A program made the position numbers and the translations under genes. The notes beneath the pieces were generated by a model. It was not told where the DNA came from. It searched no databases and was given only the letters and a program-made list of their open reading frames with translations. DNA of 64,000 nucleotides. Origin: Roseomonas aerilata DSM 19363. Lineage in GTDB: Bacteria > Pseudomonadota > Alphaproteobacteria > Acetobacterales > Acetobacteraceae. Where the stretch lies: assembly GCF_000711725.1 (NCBI RefSeq), contig NZ_JONP01000012.1, positions 62,001 through 126,000 on the forward strand, given 5' to 3'. This document shows positions 19,818 through 29,163 of this stretch, piece after piece (the first letter of the stretch is position 1; every line of letters starts with the position of its first letter).

Positions 19818-21803
19818 ATGCAGGGTTCGGATGAGCGGTCGACGGTCGACACGGCGATGCCGCGCGACATCGAGGACATCGGGAGCAACCCGGCGCCGGT
19901 GGATCCGATCGGGCAGGTGCTCGGCCGGCGGCTGGCGCGGCGCGCGGCGCTGCGCGGGCTGATCGGCGCGACCTTTGCCGGCGTCGCGGTGCAGGGTCGG
20001 GCCCAGGGCGCGGATGCCGGGGTGCAGGGGGTGGGCGCCTCCACGCTCGGCTTCCGCGGGCTGCCGCACGGCACCGGGCCGGGGGAGGCCGTGGCCGAGG
20101 GGCACGAGGTGCAGGTGGTGATCCGCTGGGGTGACCCGGTGCTGCCGGGCGCGCCGGCCTTCGACCCCACCGCGCAGTCCGCCGCGGCGCAGGCGATGCA
20201 GTTCGGCTACAACAATGACTACCTGGACTTTTTCCCCCTGCCGAAGGGCGGGGAGGGCGAGCACGGCCTGCTCGTCGTGAACCACGAGTACACGAACCCG
20301 GAGCTGATGTTCGCGGGGCTCGGGGATGCCCGCGCAGCGCGGCTGGGCACCTCCGCCGCGCAGGTGGCGACCGAGATGATGGCGCACGGGGCGAGCGTGG
20401 TGGAGATCCGACGCGAGGGCGGGCCCGGTAATGGGCGTTGGGCGCCGGTCGCTGGGAGCCGGCTGAACCGGCGGATCACGGCGGAGACGCCGATCCGGGT
20501 GAGCGGCCCGGCGGCGGGGCACGACCGGCTTCGCACCTCGGCCGATCCGACCGGGATGTTGGTACGCGGTACGCTGAACAACTGCGCCGGCGGCAACACG
20601 CCCTGGGGCACGGTGCTGATCGCCGAGGAGAACTTCAACTACTACTTCGGCGGGCCCGGCGTGGAGGAGGGGGCGCAGGCCGCGTCCTACAAGCGCTATG
20701 GCCTGGTGCGGGATGCGCAATTCCCCTGGGGCCGCCACGTGCCGCGCTTCGACGTGGCGAGCGAGCCGAACGAGCCGAACCGCTTTGGCTGGGTGGTGGA
20801 GTTCGATCCCTACGATCCCGCGAGCGTGCCGGTGAAGCGCACCGCGCTTGGCCGCTTCAAGCACGAGGGCTGCACGCACGCGGTTTCGGCCGATGGGCGC
20901 GTGGTGATCTACATGGGCGACGACGAGCGCTTCGACTACGTCTACCGCTTTGTCACGGCGCGGCCCTGGGATCGTGAGAATGCGGCCGCCAACCGTGACC
21001 TGCTGGACGAGGGCACGCTCTCCGTCGCGCGCTTCGGGGATGACGGCACGGTGACCTGGCTGCCCCTGGTGCATGGCGAGGGGCCGCTTACCGAGGCGAA
21101 CGGCTTCCGCAGCCAGGGCGACGTGGTGATCGAGGCGCGGCGCGCCGCCGACCTACTGGGCGCGACGCCGATGGACCGGCCTGAGGACGTGCAGGCGAAC
21201 CCGGTGAACGGGCGCGTTTACGTCATGCTGACGAACAACGGCAGCCGCACGGCCGCGCGGACGGACGAGGCGAACCCGCGCGCGAACAACATCCATGGCC
21301 ACGTCATCGAGATTGTGCCGCCGCGGGGCCCGCGCGGGGTGGACCACGCGGCGCCGACCGCGCGCTGGGAGACCTTCCTGATGGCGGGACGGCCGGGCTC
21401 CGATCCCGGCGCCTCCTACCACCGGGCGGTGGGCGCGGATTCAGGCTGGCTCTCCTGCCCCGACAACTGCGCCTTCGACAGCAAGGGCCGGATCTGGATC
21501 GCAACCGATGGCGCCCCGGCCGCGGCGAATGTAGCGGATGGGCTCTATGCCGCCGACACCGAGGGCGAGGGGCGGGCGCTGACGCGGCGCTTCTACGCGG
21601 CGCCGACCGGTGCGGAGGTCTGCGGGCCGCTGATCGGCCCTGGGGACCGGACGGTGTTCCTGGCGATCCAGCACCCCGGAGAGGACAGGGGGAGCACCTA
21701 CGACAAGCCCTCCACCCGCTGGCCGGATCATGCCGAGGGGATGCCGCCGCGCCCCTCCATCATCGCGATCGTCCGCAAGGACGGTGGTGCGGTCGGGAGC
21801 TGA
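19818..21803 (+). CDS. phoX: PhoX-family alkaline phosphatase
   Basis: 661-residue PhoX-type phosphatase, expected in the periplasm. An arginine-rich hydrophobic leader (RRLARRAALRGLIGATFAG) looks like a Tat signal after an unusually long n-region. Family blocks present include NHEYTNPELMF, RGTLNNCAGGNTPWGTVLIAEEN, VPVKRTALGRFKHEG, YRFVTARPWD, LSCPDNCAFDSKGRIWIATDG and a C-terminal FLAIQHPGED. The preceding Pho-box-like array suggests induction on phosphate starvation. It lies in tandem with a shorter paralogue. Its 3-prime end is overlapped by a convergent small gene. Confidence 0.92.
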   Translation: MQGSDERSTVDTAMPRDIEDIGSNPAPVDPIGQVLGRRLARRAALRGLIGATFAGVAVQGRAQGADAGVQGVGASTLGFRGLPHGTGPGEAVAEGHEVQVVIRWGDPVLPGAPAFDPTAQSAAAQAMQFGYNNDYLDFFPLPKGGEGEHGLLVVNHEYTNPELMFAGLGDARAARLGTSAAQVATEMMAHGASVVEIRREGGPGNGRWAPVAGSRLNRRITAETPIRVSGPAAGHDRLRTSADPTGMLVRGTLNNCAGGNTPWGTVLIAEENFNYYFGGPGVEEGAQAASYKRYGLVRDAQFPWGRHVPRFDVASEPNEPNRFGWVVEFDPYDPASVPVKRTALGRFKHEGCTHAVSADGRVVIYMGDDERFDYVYRFVTARPWDRENAAANRDLLDEGTLSVARFGDDGTVTWLPLVHGEGPLTEANGFRSQGDVVIEARRAADLLGATPMDRPEDVQANPVNGRVYVMLTNNGSRTAARTDEANPRANNIHGHVIEIVPPRGPRGVDHAAPTARWETFLMAGRPGSDPGASYHRAVGADSGWLSCPDNCAFDSKGRIWIATDGAPAAANVADGLYAADTEGEGRALTRRFYAAPTGAEVCGPLIGPGDRTVFLAIQHPGEDRGSTYDKPSTRWPDHAEGMPPRPSIIAIVRKDGGAVGS

Positions 21804-22090
21804 GCCGCGCCAGGGCCGCGCTGCCGGTAGTGCGCCGGCAGGCGGCCCTCGTCGAGCCAGGTATCGACCAGTCGCGTGACGGCCCAGAGGCTGCCGAGGC
21901 CAGCCCAGCCGCCATTGGGGAAACTCTCCAGTTCGAAGAGATAGTAGGTTTCCCGCCGGTTCGTATGGATGACCGCGCCGCGATAGGCATAGCTCGGGCC
22001 CCAATGGGGATAGCCGTTGGGGCCGTTCTGGTCGAGACGCTGCGGCGGCTGGCAGTCGCCCTGGCCCTCGGGCACGGGGGCGGCGCTCAT
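21728..22090 (-). CDS. Small hypothetical protein (YRG-type domain)
   Basis: 120 residues. The stretch YAYRGAVIHTNRRETYYLFE followed by LGSLWAVTRLVDTWLDEGRLP has the look of a folded alpha/beta domain and codon use typical of real genes here, so I take it as coding. I do not recognise the family. The C-terminal 25 codons run antiparallel over the end of phoX (76-nt overlap), where composition gives little support, so the functional part is probably the first 95 residues. The ribosome site is weak. Confidence 0.6.
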   Translation of the reverse strand: MSAAPVPEGQGDCQPPQRLDQNGPNGYPHWGPSYAYRGAVIHTNRRETYYLFELESFPNGGWAGLGSLWAVTRLVDTWLDEGRLPAHYRQRGPGAAQLPTAPPSLRTIAMMEGRGGIPSA

Positions 22091-22328
22091 CCTGCCCGTC
22101 TTCGTCGCTCCGGGGCTGCCGAGGCGCGCGGCGCATCGTCTCTCATCACTCGATGATTCCGTCCTATATTCATCATTTTTGAGACGGAACTTGACCGAAG
22201 AAATCTTGCTGGTTGGTTAACGGAATTGCGGGATCAGGTCGGCGTTGCACAGGGCAGAGCAGATCAATGGGCTCGGAGCGCCCCACCCGCCCACAAAGCC
22301 GCTGGCCGACACTCTGGCGCATTTCGGA

Positions 22329-24161
22329 ATGTTCCCAATCTCTCCTTTGTCGGCCAAAAACGCCGCGTTAATGGATCCGGGGATGCGCGTGCGAGAGGAC
22401 GACTTGAAGGGCGCGGACGGAACGGGAAAGCCGGACGCGACGGACGTGCAGGGGCAGGGTGACCGGCAGAGCCGCGGCGTTCCGGCGGCGGGTCAGCACG
22501 ACCCCGGCTCCTACTCACCCACCGGCAACGTCGCCGTCCATCACTGGCAGGAGGCGACAGTCACGGAGCCGGGCCTGGACGACCGTGGCAACGTGTTCTT
22601 CGCGGCCGTCGAGATGACGCGCATGCCGATGATCCTCACGGACCCAAACCTGCCGGATAACCCGATCGTCTTCGCCAACCGCGCCTTCCAGGACCTGACG
22701 GGCTATCGGCAGGAGGAGATCGTCGGGCGCAACTGCCGCTTCCTGCAGGGTGCGCAGACCGATCGCGAGAAGGTCGCGGAGCTGAGGACGGCGGTCCAGG
22801 AGCACCGTGCGGCCTCGGTGGAGTTGCTCAACTACAAGCGGGACGGCACGCCCTTCTGGAACGCGGTCTTCATCGCGCCGGTCTTCGAGAAGTCGGGGCG
22901 GCTGCTCTACTTCTTCGCCTCGCAGCTCGACGTGACGCGGCGGCGGACCTCCGAGCAAGCCTACCGCCAGGCGCAGAAGATGGAGGCGATCGGTCAGCTG
23001 ACCGCAGGCCTCGCGCACGACTTCAACAACCTTCTTCTGATCGTCTCAGGCAACCTCGAGTTCCTGCGCGGGAAGCTCACTGACAAATCGCTGATGCGCT
23101 ACGTGGACCGCGCGAGCGACGCGACCGAGCGCGGTGCGAAGCTGACGCGGCAGCTCCTCGCCTTCGCGCGGAAGACGCGGCTGGAACCGAAGGCGGTCGA
23201 CCTCACCTCGCTCATCCACGATTTCGGCGAGATGCTGGAGACGACGGTCGGCAGCCGCGCCGAGCTACATTTCAGCCTTCGCCGACGGCTGCCTTCGGTG
23301 ATGATCGACCCGGTGCATCTTGAGATGGCGTTGCTCAACGTCGTCATCAACGCGCGCGACGCGATGCCGGAGGGCGGGACGGTGACGGTGGAAACCTCCG
23401 CGGTGACGCGGGAGGGGGATGGCGTTGGGGGCGGGCGCTACGTCGCGCTCTCCGTCAGGGATGAGGGCACGGGCATGCCGGCCTATGTCGTGGAGCGGGC
23501 GACGGAGCCCTTCTTCACCACCAAGGGGCCGGGCAAGGGCACGGGACTCGGGCTCGCGATGGCGCAGGGCTTTGTGCAGCAGTCCCTGGGCAAGCTTGAG
23601 ATCGAGAGCGAGCCGGGGCGGGGCACGACGATCCGCATGCTGTTCCCCGTGAGCGAAACGGCGGCCGAGCCGGCGGTGCCCGCGAAACCCGTGGCCGAGA
23701 CCCTGCCGCGAGAGGATCGCCGCGGCTCGGCCGCGACGATCCTCGTCGTCGAGGACAATGACGACGTGCTGGCCCTCGCGCGGGAGCACCTCCTGATCCT
23801 CGGCTATCGCGTGCTCGTCGCCCGTGGGCCCGAGGAGGCACTGGAGATCCTTGAAGGGGCGGAGGGCGCCTCGGTGGACCTCCTGTTCTCAGACATCCTC
23901 ATGCCCGGCGGCATGAACGGGATCGTGCTGGCGGAGAGGGCGCGCGAGCGGCGGCCCGGGATCGGGGTGCTGCTGACCACCGGCTACAACGAGGACCTGG
24001 TGCTGGAGGGTCCGCGCGCGCCCTCCATGGACGTGCTGGGCAAGCCCTATCGCCGCACCGATCTGGCGGACCGGGTCAGGGCGGCGCTGAACCGCCGCGC
24101 CGTGGGGGAACGGGTCGAGGTTCCGCCGCGCACGCACGAAGGGCCGCGGCACGAGGGCTGA
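22329..24161 (+). CDS. LOV-domain hybrid sensor histidine kinase (blue-light receptor)
   Basis: About 610 residues if the ATG at 22329 is used (22371 and 22383 are alternatives; none has a strong ribosome site). Residues 95-205 are a PAS/LOV domain with the photoactive signature GRNCRFLQG (Cys136), the flavin-contacting Asn motifs (NYKRDG, FWN) and the conserved Gln in FFASQLDVT. A HisKA helix has the phospho-acceptor His230 in GLAHDFNNLL. A HATPase_c domain follows with DEGTGMP and the GTGLGLAM box. A C-terminal receiver domain has Asp522 in FSDILMPGG. Blue light should form a flavin-cysteinyl adduct and alter kinase activity. No dedicated response regulator is adjacent. A loose promoter (TTGACC, 17 nt, TGGTTA) lies at 22191-22219. 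Confidence 0.93.
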   Translation: MFPISPLSAKNAALMDPGMRVREDDLKGADGTGKPDATDVQGQGDRQSRGVPAAGQHDPGSYSPTGNVAVHHWQEATVTEPGLDDRGNVFFAAVEMTRMPMILTDPNLPDNPIVFANRAFQDLTGYRQEEIVGRNCRFLQGAQTDREKVAELRTAVQEHRAASVELLNYKRDGTPFWNAVFIAPVFEKSGRLLYFFASQLDVTRRRTSEQAYRQAQKMEAIGQLTAGLAHDFNNLLLIVSGNLEFLRGKLTDKSLMRYVDRASDATERGAKLTRQLLAFARKTRLEPKAVDLTSLIHDFGEMLETTVGSRAELHFSLRRRLPSVMIDPVHLEMALLNVVINARDAMPEGGTVTVETSAVTREGDGVGGGRYVALSVRDEGTGMPAYVVERATEPFFTTKGPGKGTGLGLAMAQGFVQQSLGKLEIESEPGRGTTIRMLFPVSETAAEPAVPAKPVAETLPREDRRGSAATILVVEDNDDVLALAREHLLILGYRVLVARGPEEALEILEGAEGASVDLLFSDILMPGGMNGIVLAERARERRPGIGVLLTTGYNEDLVLEGPRAPSMDVLGKPYRRTDLADRVRAALNRRAVGERVEVPPRTHEGPRHEG

Positions 24162-24180
24162 GGCAGCCCGCCCGGCGGGT

Positions 24181-25008
24181 TCAGCCGCGTCCTTCCCGCA
24201 GGCCATCCGCGACCAGCATGGCGCCGGCCACCGCGAGGGCGATCGCGAGGCCCGGCCAGAGCGCGGCCATCGGGGCGCTGAAAACGAGGTCCTGGGCATT
24301 GGCCAGCATGTTCCCCCAGGAGGCGGCGGGCGGCTGGATGCCGAGGCCGAGGAAGGAAAGCGTGCTCTCCGCCAGGATGGCGCCGGCGACGGCGAGCGAG
24401 CCCGCGACGGTGAGCGGCGCGGCGAGGGCCGGGGCGACGTGTCGGCGCAGCAGCCGCGCCTCGCCGACGCCCAGCGCACGGGCGGCACGGATGTGGTCGC
24501 GCGCGAGCACGGAGAGGGCGGCCGCGCGGGAGAGGCGGGCGACGCCGACCCAGCCGAAGACCGCGAGGAGGAGGACGATCCGCAGGATATCGGCCAGCGC
24601 CCCGCCGCGCGGCAGACCAACCGTCGCAGGGTCCATCGCCGCCAGCAGCACGAGAAGCGGCAGGGCCGGGAGTGCCAGCAGCCCGTCGGCCAGCCGCATG
24701 AGGGCGGCGTCCACCCAGCCGCCGCGCCAGGCCGCGAGGAGCCCGGCGGCGAGGCCGATGACCGTCGAGGCCAGGGCGGCTGCGAGCCCCACCGAGAGGG
24801 AGACACGCGCGCCGATGAGGAGGCGGACGAGGATATCCCGGCCGAGCTCGTCCGTGCCCAGCGGATGGGCGGCGGAGGGACCGGCCTGTCGGGCGAGGAG
24901 GTCGGGCACCTCGGGGTCCACGCCGAGCCAGTCCGCCACCCAGGGGGCGGCGAGGGCGGCGGCAGCGAGGAGGGCCAGGATGGCGAGGCCGAGGCGGAGG
25001 CGGGTCAT
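24181..25008 (-). CDS. ABC transporter permease, DppC/OppC type
   Basis: 275 residues, six predicted membrane helices. The BPD_transp_1 signature is present: the EAA-like loop DHIRAARALGVGEARLLRRH, and the DppC motif HPLGTDELGRDIL near the first periplasmic loop. It belongs to peptide/nickel-type importers. Its natural partners, the DppB-type permease and binding protein, lie about 1.5 kb upstream on the same strand, but a reductase gene on the opposite strand separates them. No ATPase gene is found. Confidence 0.9.
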   Translation of the reverse strand: MTRLRLGLAILALLAAAALAAPWVADWLGVDPEVPDLLARQAGPSAAHPLGTDELGRDILVRLLIGARVSLSVGLAAALASTVIGLAAGLLAAWRGGWVDAALMRLADGLLALPALPLLVLLAAMDPATVGLPRGGALADILRIVLLLAVFGWVGVARLSRAAALSVLARDHIRAARALGVGEARLLRRHVAPALAAPLTVAGSLAVAGAILAESTLSFLGLGIQPPAASWGNMLANAQDLVFSAPMAALWPGLAIALAVAGAMLVADGLREGRG

Positions 25009-25244
25009 AGGGTCCTCATACCAGCCGCCACGGCGGCTGACCGCTCTCTGCCTCTCGGGGTCCCTCGCGTGGCTGCCCGGGGGGGCCGGGCGCGGCCGAT
25101 AGCGGAACGTCCGCCCCCGAGGGGAGAACTTGAGGCGTCGCCGCCGGTTCTCACTACCTCACGCGCACCGATGAACACGGGCCCGGCCGACGTCGGCGTG
25201 TCGATGAGCATCGTGCCGGGAGCATTCAAGCGAAGGAGTTCCAG

Positions 25245-26300
25245 GTGAGCACGAAGAACGTGGTTCTCGTCGCGGGCGTACACGGCGTCTCCGGCAGGGC
25301 GGCGGCCATCGCCTGGGCCAACACGCCCGACACGAAGGTCTACGGCCTTTCCCGCCGCAGCGCCGACCTGCCCGGGGGTGTGGAAGGCATCACGGTCGAC
25401 CTGCTGGACAGGGAGGATGTGGAGCGCAAGCTCGGTGGGCTCGGCGGCGTGACGCACATCGTTTTCGCGGCCTACATCGAAAAGGCAGGTGCGGGCGAGC
25501 GGTCCGCGGTCAACGTGGCGATCCTGCGGAACCTCGTCGAGGTGGTCGAGGCGGCGTCGCCGGCTCTGAGCCACGTAGCCTTCTACCAGGGCGGCAAGGC
25601 CTACGGCTCCGACCTCGGGCCCTTCAAGACGCCCGCGCGCGAGGACGACCCGCGACTGATGTCGCCGAACTTCTACTACGACCAGGAGGATTTCCTGCGG
25701 CGCCAGCAGGCGGGGAAGGCCTGGCATCGGACGGCGCTGCGCCCGGAGGCGATCATCGGCTACGCCACCGGCAATCCGATGAACCTTGGCGTGGCGATCG
25801 CCGTCTACGCGACCATCTCCAGGGAGCTCCGCCTCCCGCTGCGCTTTCCGGGCTCGCCCGAGGCCTATCGCGCCCTCTATCAGGTCACTTCCGCGGAGCT
25901 CCTGGCGGAGGCGACCGTCTGGGCGGGTGTCTCGCCGGCCGCGCGCGATGACATCTTCAACATTACCAACGGCGACCAATTCCGCTGGCAGCACATGTGG
26001 CCGCGCATCGCCCGCATGTTCGACATGGAGACCGCCGATCCGGTGCCGATGCCGCTCTCGTCCTACATGACGGACAAGGCGGAGCTGTGGAGCGGGATCG
26101 TCGCGAAACATGGCCTGCTCGACACGCCCTATGAGAGGGTCGTCTCGTGGAACTTCGCCGACTTCATCTTCAACAGCGGGTACGACAACGTGTCGAGCAC
26201 GATCAAGGCGCGGAAGGCGGGCTTTGCCGAGTGCATCGACACCGAGGAGATGTTCCGCACCTTCTTCGCTTCCCTCCGCGCGGGGAAGATTATTCCCTAA
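25245..26300 (+). CDS. SDR-family reductase of the PRISE (progesterone 5-beta-reductase/iridoid synthase-like) type
   Basis: 351-residue atypical short-chain dehydrogenase. The cofactor loop is AGVHGVSGRAAA, followed by YGLSRR for NADP phosphate binding. The catalytic Lys is in QGGKAYG and the Tyr in NFYYDQEDFLR, the PRISE arrangement instead of YxxxK. Members reduce activated C=C bonds in enones. It stands alone on the plus strand between two permease genes of one importer, which suggests later insertion. The start ATG-like GTG at 25245 follows AGGAG. A hairpin follows at 26316-26342. Confidence 0.88.
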   Translation: MSTKNVVLVAGVHGVSGRAAAIAWANTPDTKVYGLSRRSADLPGGVEGITVDLLDREDVERKLGGLGGVTHIVFAAYIEKAGAGERSAVNVAILRNLVEVVEAASPALSHVAFYQGGKAYGSDLGPFKTPAREDDPRLMSPNFYYDQEDFLRRQQAGKAWHRTALRPEAIIGYATGNPMNLGVAIAVYATISRELRLPLRFPGSPEAYRALYQVTSAELLAEATVWAGVSPAARDDIFNITNGDQFRWQHMWPRIARMFDMETADPVPMPLSSYMTDKAELWSGIVAKHGLLDTPYERVVSWNFADFIFNSGYDNVSSTIKARKAGFAECIDTEEMFRTFFASLRAGKIIP

Positions 26301-26315
26301 CGTCGATCGTGCAGA

Positions 26316-26342
26316 CCCGCACCGTCATGGTGATGGTGCGGG
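26316..26342 (+). terminator. Hairpin downstream of the PRISE reductase gene
   Basis: CCCGCACC and GGTGCGGG pair perfectly (8 bp, 11-nt loop) 15 bases after the stop. There is no T-run; terminator function is tentative. Confidence 0.4.
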
Positions 26343-26458
26343 ACCGGCCTGCGTCCGCTGCCGGCATGTCAGCAGTGGCGAGGTGATGACCGCCATGGGC
26401 GCGAGGCGGCCGAAGCGTTCGCTGGCGAGGCCTGCTCATCGCCCAAGGCGGTCATTCG

Positions 26459-27418
26459 TCAGGGCATCCGGCCCCATTCGCGCCCTGTCAGGCGCGGGTC
26501 GAGCGCGCGCTGGGCGAGATCGGCTGCGAGCGTCGCCAGCAGCGTGGTCGCGGCGACGAGCATGAGGGCGAGGAGCGCGAGGTTGTGGTCGTTGCCCATG
26601 ACCGCGTCGGTCAGCAGCTTGCCCATGCCGGGGCGCGCGAAGACGGTTTCCGTGATGAGCGCGCCGGAGACGAGGGAGCCGGCATCCAGCGCCAGGATCG
26701 AGAGGAGCGGCACCGCGGCATTGGGCAGCGCGTGGCGGATGGCGATGCGGGATTCCGGGTTGCCGCGGGCGCGGGTGGCGGTGATCCAGGGGGATTGCAA
26801 CACCTCCGCCATGCTCGCCGCCGTGTGGCGGGCATAGGCGGCGAGGTGGGCGATGGCGAGGGTGGCGACGGGGAGGATGAGGAAGCGCGCGGCTTCCGCG
26901 AAGCCGCCCCCTTCCGGCGAGCCGCCGGCCGGGAGCCAGCCGAGGGTAACGGCGAAGAGGATGATGAGAAGGATGCCGAGCCAGAAGGCCGGCAGTGCCT
27001 GGGAGAGAAGGGCCACGGCATCCACCGCGCCGCGCCAGCGGGGGCGCAGGGCCGCGAGCATCCCGGCGGCGACGCCGAGCGAGGCGGCCAGCGCGAGGGC
27101 GGCGCCGAGCAGGACGAGGCTGCCGCGGAGGGCGGGCCACAGCACCTCGGCGGCGGGGCGGGCGAAGAGGCGGGAATAGCCGAACTCCCCGCGCAGCACG
27201 CCCGCGGCCCAGGCCCACCAGCGGGCGAGTAGGGGTTGGTCGAGGCCGTGCAAGGCGCGCATCCGCGCGACATCGGCCGGGCCCAGGCGCGGGTCGGCCA
27301 TCATGGCGAGCGAGATCGGGTCACCGGGCATGGCGCCGATTGCGAGATAGGCGGCGAGCGAGAGCAGCGCGAGGGTGATGGCGATCTGCGGCAGCCTGCC
27401 CGCGATCATCCGCAGCAT
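26459..27418 (-). CDS. ABC transporter permease, DppB/OppB type
   Basis: 319 residues, six membrane helices. Typical N-terminus (LRMIAGRLPQIAITLALLSL, then GDP in AIGAMPGDP), HGLDQPL, FGYS and the late signature LITETVFARPGMGKLL. The ATG at 27418 is one base past the TGA of the binding-protein gene, so the two are coupled. Together with the DppC-type gene at 24181-25008 it would form the membrane channel of a peptide/nickel-type importer. Confidence 0.92.
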   Translation of the reverse strand: MLRMIAGRLPQIAITLALLSLAAYLAIGAMPGDPISLAMMADPRLGPADVARMRALHGLDQPLLARWWAWAAGVLRGEFGYSRLFARPAAEVLWPALRGSLVLLGAALALAASLGVAAGMLAALRPRWRGAVDAVALLSQALPAFWLGILLIILFAVTLGWLPAGGSPEGGGFAEAARFLILPVATLAIAHLAAYARHTAASMAEVLQSPWITATRARGNPESRIAIRHALPNAAVPLLSILALDAGSLVSGALITETVFARPGMGKLLTDAVMGNDHNLALLALMLVAATTLLATLAADLAQRALDPRLTGREWGRMP

Positions 27419-27419
27419 C

Positions 27420-29105
27420 TCAGCGCACCCGCCAATCCGTGACCCAGAGCGAGGAGGGCGACATGTTGCCGGTCGGGCGCACGCCATCGAGCCATTGCGG
27501 CCAGACATGCGGCTCCGCCCGGTGCCAGAGAGGGATCGCGGGCAGATCGCGGTGGGTCATAGCCTGCAGGCGTGCCCAGAGGGGGCGGCGCTTCGCGGCG
27601 TCCAGCTCCTGCGGCAGGGCTTCGAGGAGCGCGTCCATCTCGGGGTTGCGGTAGCCAGGGTAGTTCTGGCCCGACCAGTTGCGCTCGGCGGTCGGGATCT
27701 CGCCGGAGTGCAGGGTGGTGCGGGGCACGTTCTCGGGGCTGCTGATCCAGGCATAGAGGACGGCCCCCTGGAAGCGGCGCTGGGAGAGGGTTTCGCCGAA
27801 GAGGACGCGGGGCGGCTGGTTGGCGATGCGCGCCTCCACCCCCGCCGCGCGCCACATGCCCTGGACGACCTGCAGCACTGTCTCGCGCGAGCGGTTGCCG
27901 GCGGTGGTCTGAAGATCGATGACGAGGCGGGCGCCCTCCGCATTGCGGCGGACGCCGTCCGGGCCCGGGCGCCAGCCGGCTTCCTCCAGCAGGGCGGAAG
28001 CGCGGGCGGGGTCGAAGGGCCAGGGGGCGAGCGAGCGGTCCAGCATGGGGTCGTCGGGGTGGATGGCGGTGGCGGCGACGGGCTGGCGGTTGTCGAAGAG
28101 GCTGGCGGTGATCTTCGGGCGGTCGATGGCCAGCATCAGCGCCTGACGGACGCGGACATCCGCCAGCACCGGGTTGTCGAGGCGCAGGTCCAGGTGCTCC
28201 CAGACGAGGCCGGGGCGGTAGGCGAAGCGGAATCGGTTGCGGGTGCGGCGCTCCAGCGCGATTGCCTGGTCGAGGGAGAAGCCGAGCTCGCCCGCGACCA
28301 TGTCGATCTGGCCGGCAAGGAGCTGGGCTTCCAGCGCGGCGGAGTTCTCGACCACGCGGATGTTGATCCGGCGGAAGGCGGGGGCGGGGCCGGCCCAGGC
28401 CTCGTTGCGCTCCAGCGTGACGCCGGCGCCGGGCTGCACGGCAGTGACGCGGTAGGGGCCGTTCCAGAGGCCGGGATTGGTCGTGTCCGTGTCGTAGGCG
28501 GTGCGGGAGCGGTAGTTGCGACGGTCGGCCTCCCAGATTGGGCGGTCGATATGGGCGGGCAGCGGCTCGAAGCTCTCGGCGGAGCCGGCGTCGAAGCTCA
28601 CCCTGTCGAAGCGGAGGGTGAAGCCGCGCGGGCTGTCGGAGAGGAACTCGTAGGCGGAGCGGTAGAACTCGGCGCCGCCGAAGCCCGTCTCGAAGGCGCG
28701 TCCGGCCTCCCAGGCGAAGCGCATGTCCTCGCCCGCGACGGGGCGGCCGTCGCCCCAGCGGAGGTCGTCGCGCAGCCGCCAGGTGACGCGCATGCCCGGC
28801 TTGCCGTCGGGCGTGGTCTCCAGGACGACGCCGCCGTTCTCGAGGGTCGGCAGCGTCTCGCAGGCGAGGCAGAGGGGGAGCCAGTCGGGGCCGTGGCCGG
28901 TGAGGGGGCGGCGGGCGAAGCCAAGGATGTAGGACTTCGCCGCCATGCTCTCGATGTTCGGGTGGAAGGTGCCCGTGGCTTGCGAGATGCCGATCGTCAG
29001 GGTGTCGCGCGGCTGGGCCTTGGCGGGCGGGGCGGCGAGGAGGGCCAGGAGGGCGACGAGGGCGCGGCGGCCCCAGGAGGCCGTGTGCGTGGGTGCCATC
29101 TGCAT
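27420..29105 (-). CDS. Extracellular solute-binding protein, family 5 (DppA/OppA type)
   Basis: 561 residues with a Sec signal (RRALVALLALLAAPPAKAQ). Family-5 features: N-terminal TLTIGISQATGTFHPN, WRLRDDLRWGDGRPVAGEDM and the DVRVRQALMLAIDRP block. It is the periplasmic receptor of a peptide, nickel or related importer and is immediately upstream of the DppB-type permease. Ligand unknown. An ATG two codons later (29099) could also be used. Confidence 0.92.
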   Translation of the reverse strand: MQMAPTHTASWGRRALVALLALLAAPPAKAQPRDTLTIGISQATGTFHPNIESMAAKSYILGFARRPLTGHGPDWLPLCLACETLPTLENGGVVLETTPDGKPGMRVTWRLRDDLRWGDGRPVAGEDMRFAWEAGRAFETGFGGAEFYRSAYEFLSDSPRGFTLRFDRVSFDAGSAESFEPLPAHIDRPIWEADRRNYRSRTAYDTDTTNPGLWNGPYRVTAVQPGAGVTLERNEAWAGPAPAFRRINIRVVENSAALEAQLLAGQIDMVAGELGFSLDQAIALERRTRNRFRFAYRPGLVWEHLDLRLDNPVLADVRVRQALMLAIDRPKITASLFDNRQPVAATAIHPDDPMLDRSLAPWPFDPARASALLEEAGWRPGPDGVRRNAEGARLVIDLQTTAGNRSRETVLQVVQGMWRAAGVEARIANQPPRVLFGETLSQRRFQGAVLYAWISSPENVPRTTLHSGEIPTAERNWSGQNYPGYRNPEMDALLEALPQELDAAKRRPLWARLQAMTHRDLPAIPLWHRAEPHVWPQWLDGVRPTGNMSPSSLWVTDWRVR

Positions 29106-29163
29106 GAGGGGATGATGGCGCGCCCGCGGGCGGGAAGGTAGGGCCCGCCCGCCTGCTCGCGGC

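Noticed and set aside
22141-22230. General-stress (EcfG-type) promoter upstream of the LOV kinase
   Set aside because: GGAAC is present, but no CGTT-like -10 element lies 16-17 bases downstream.
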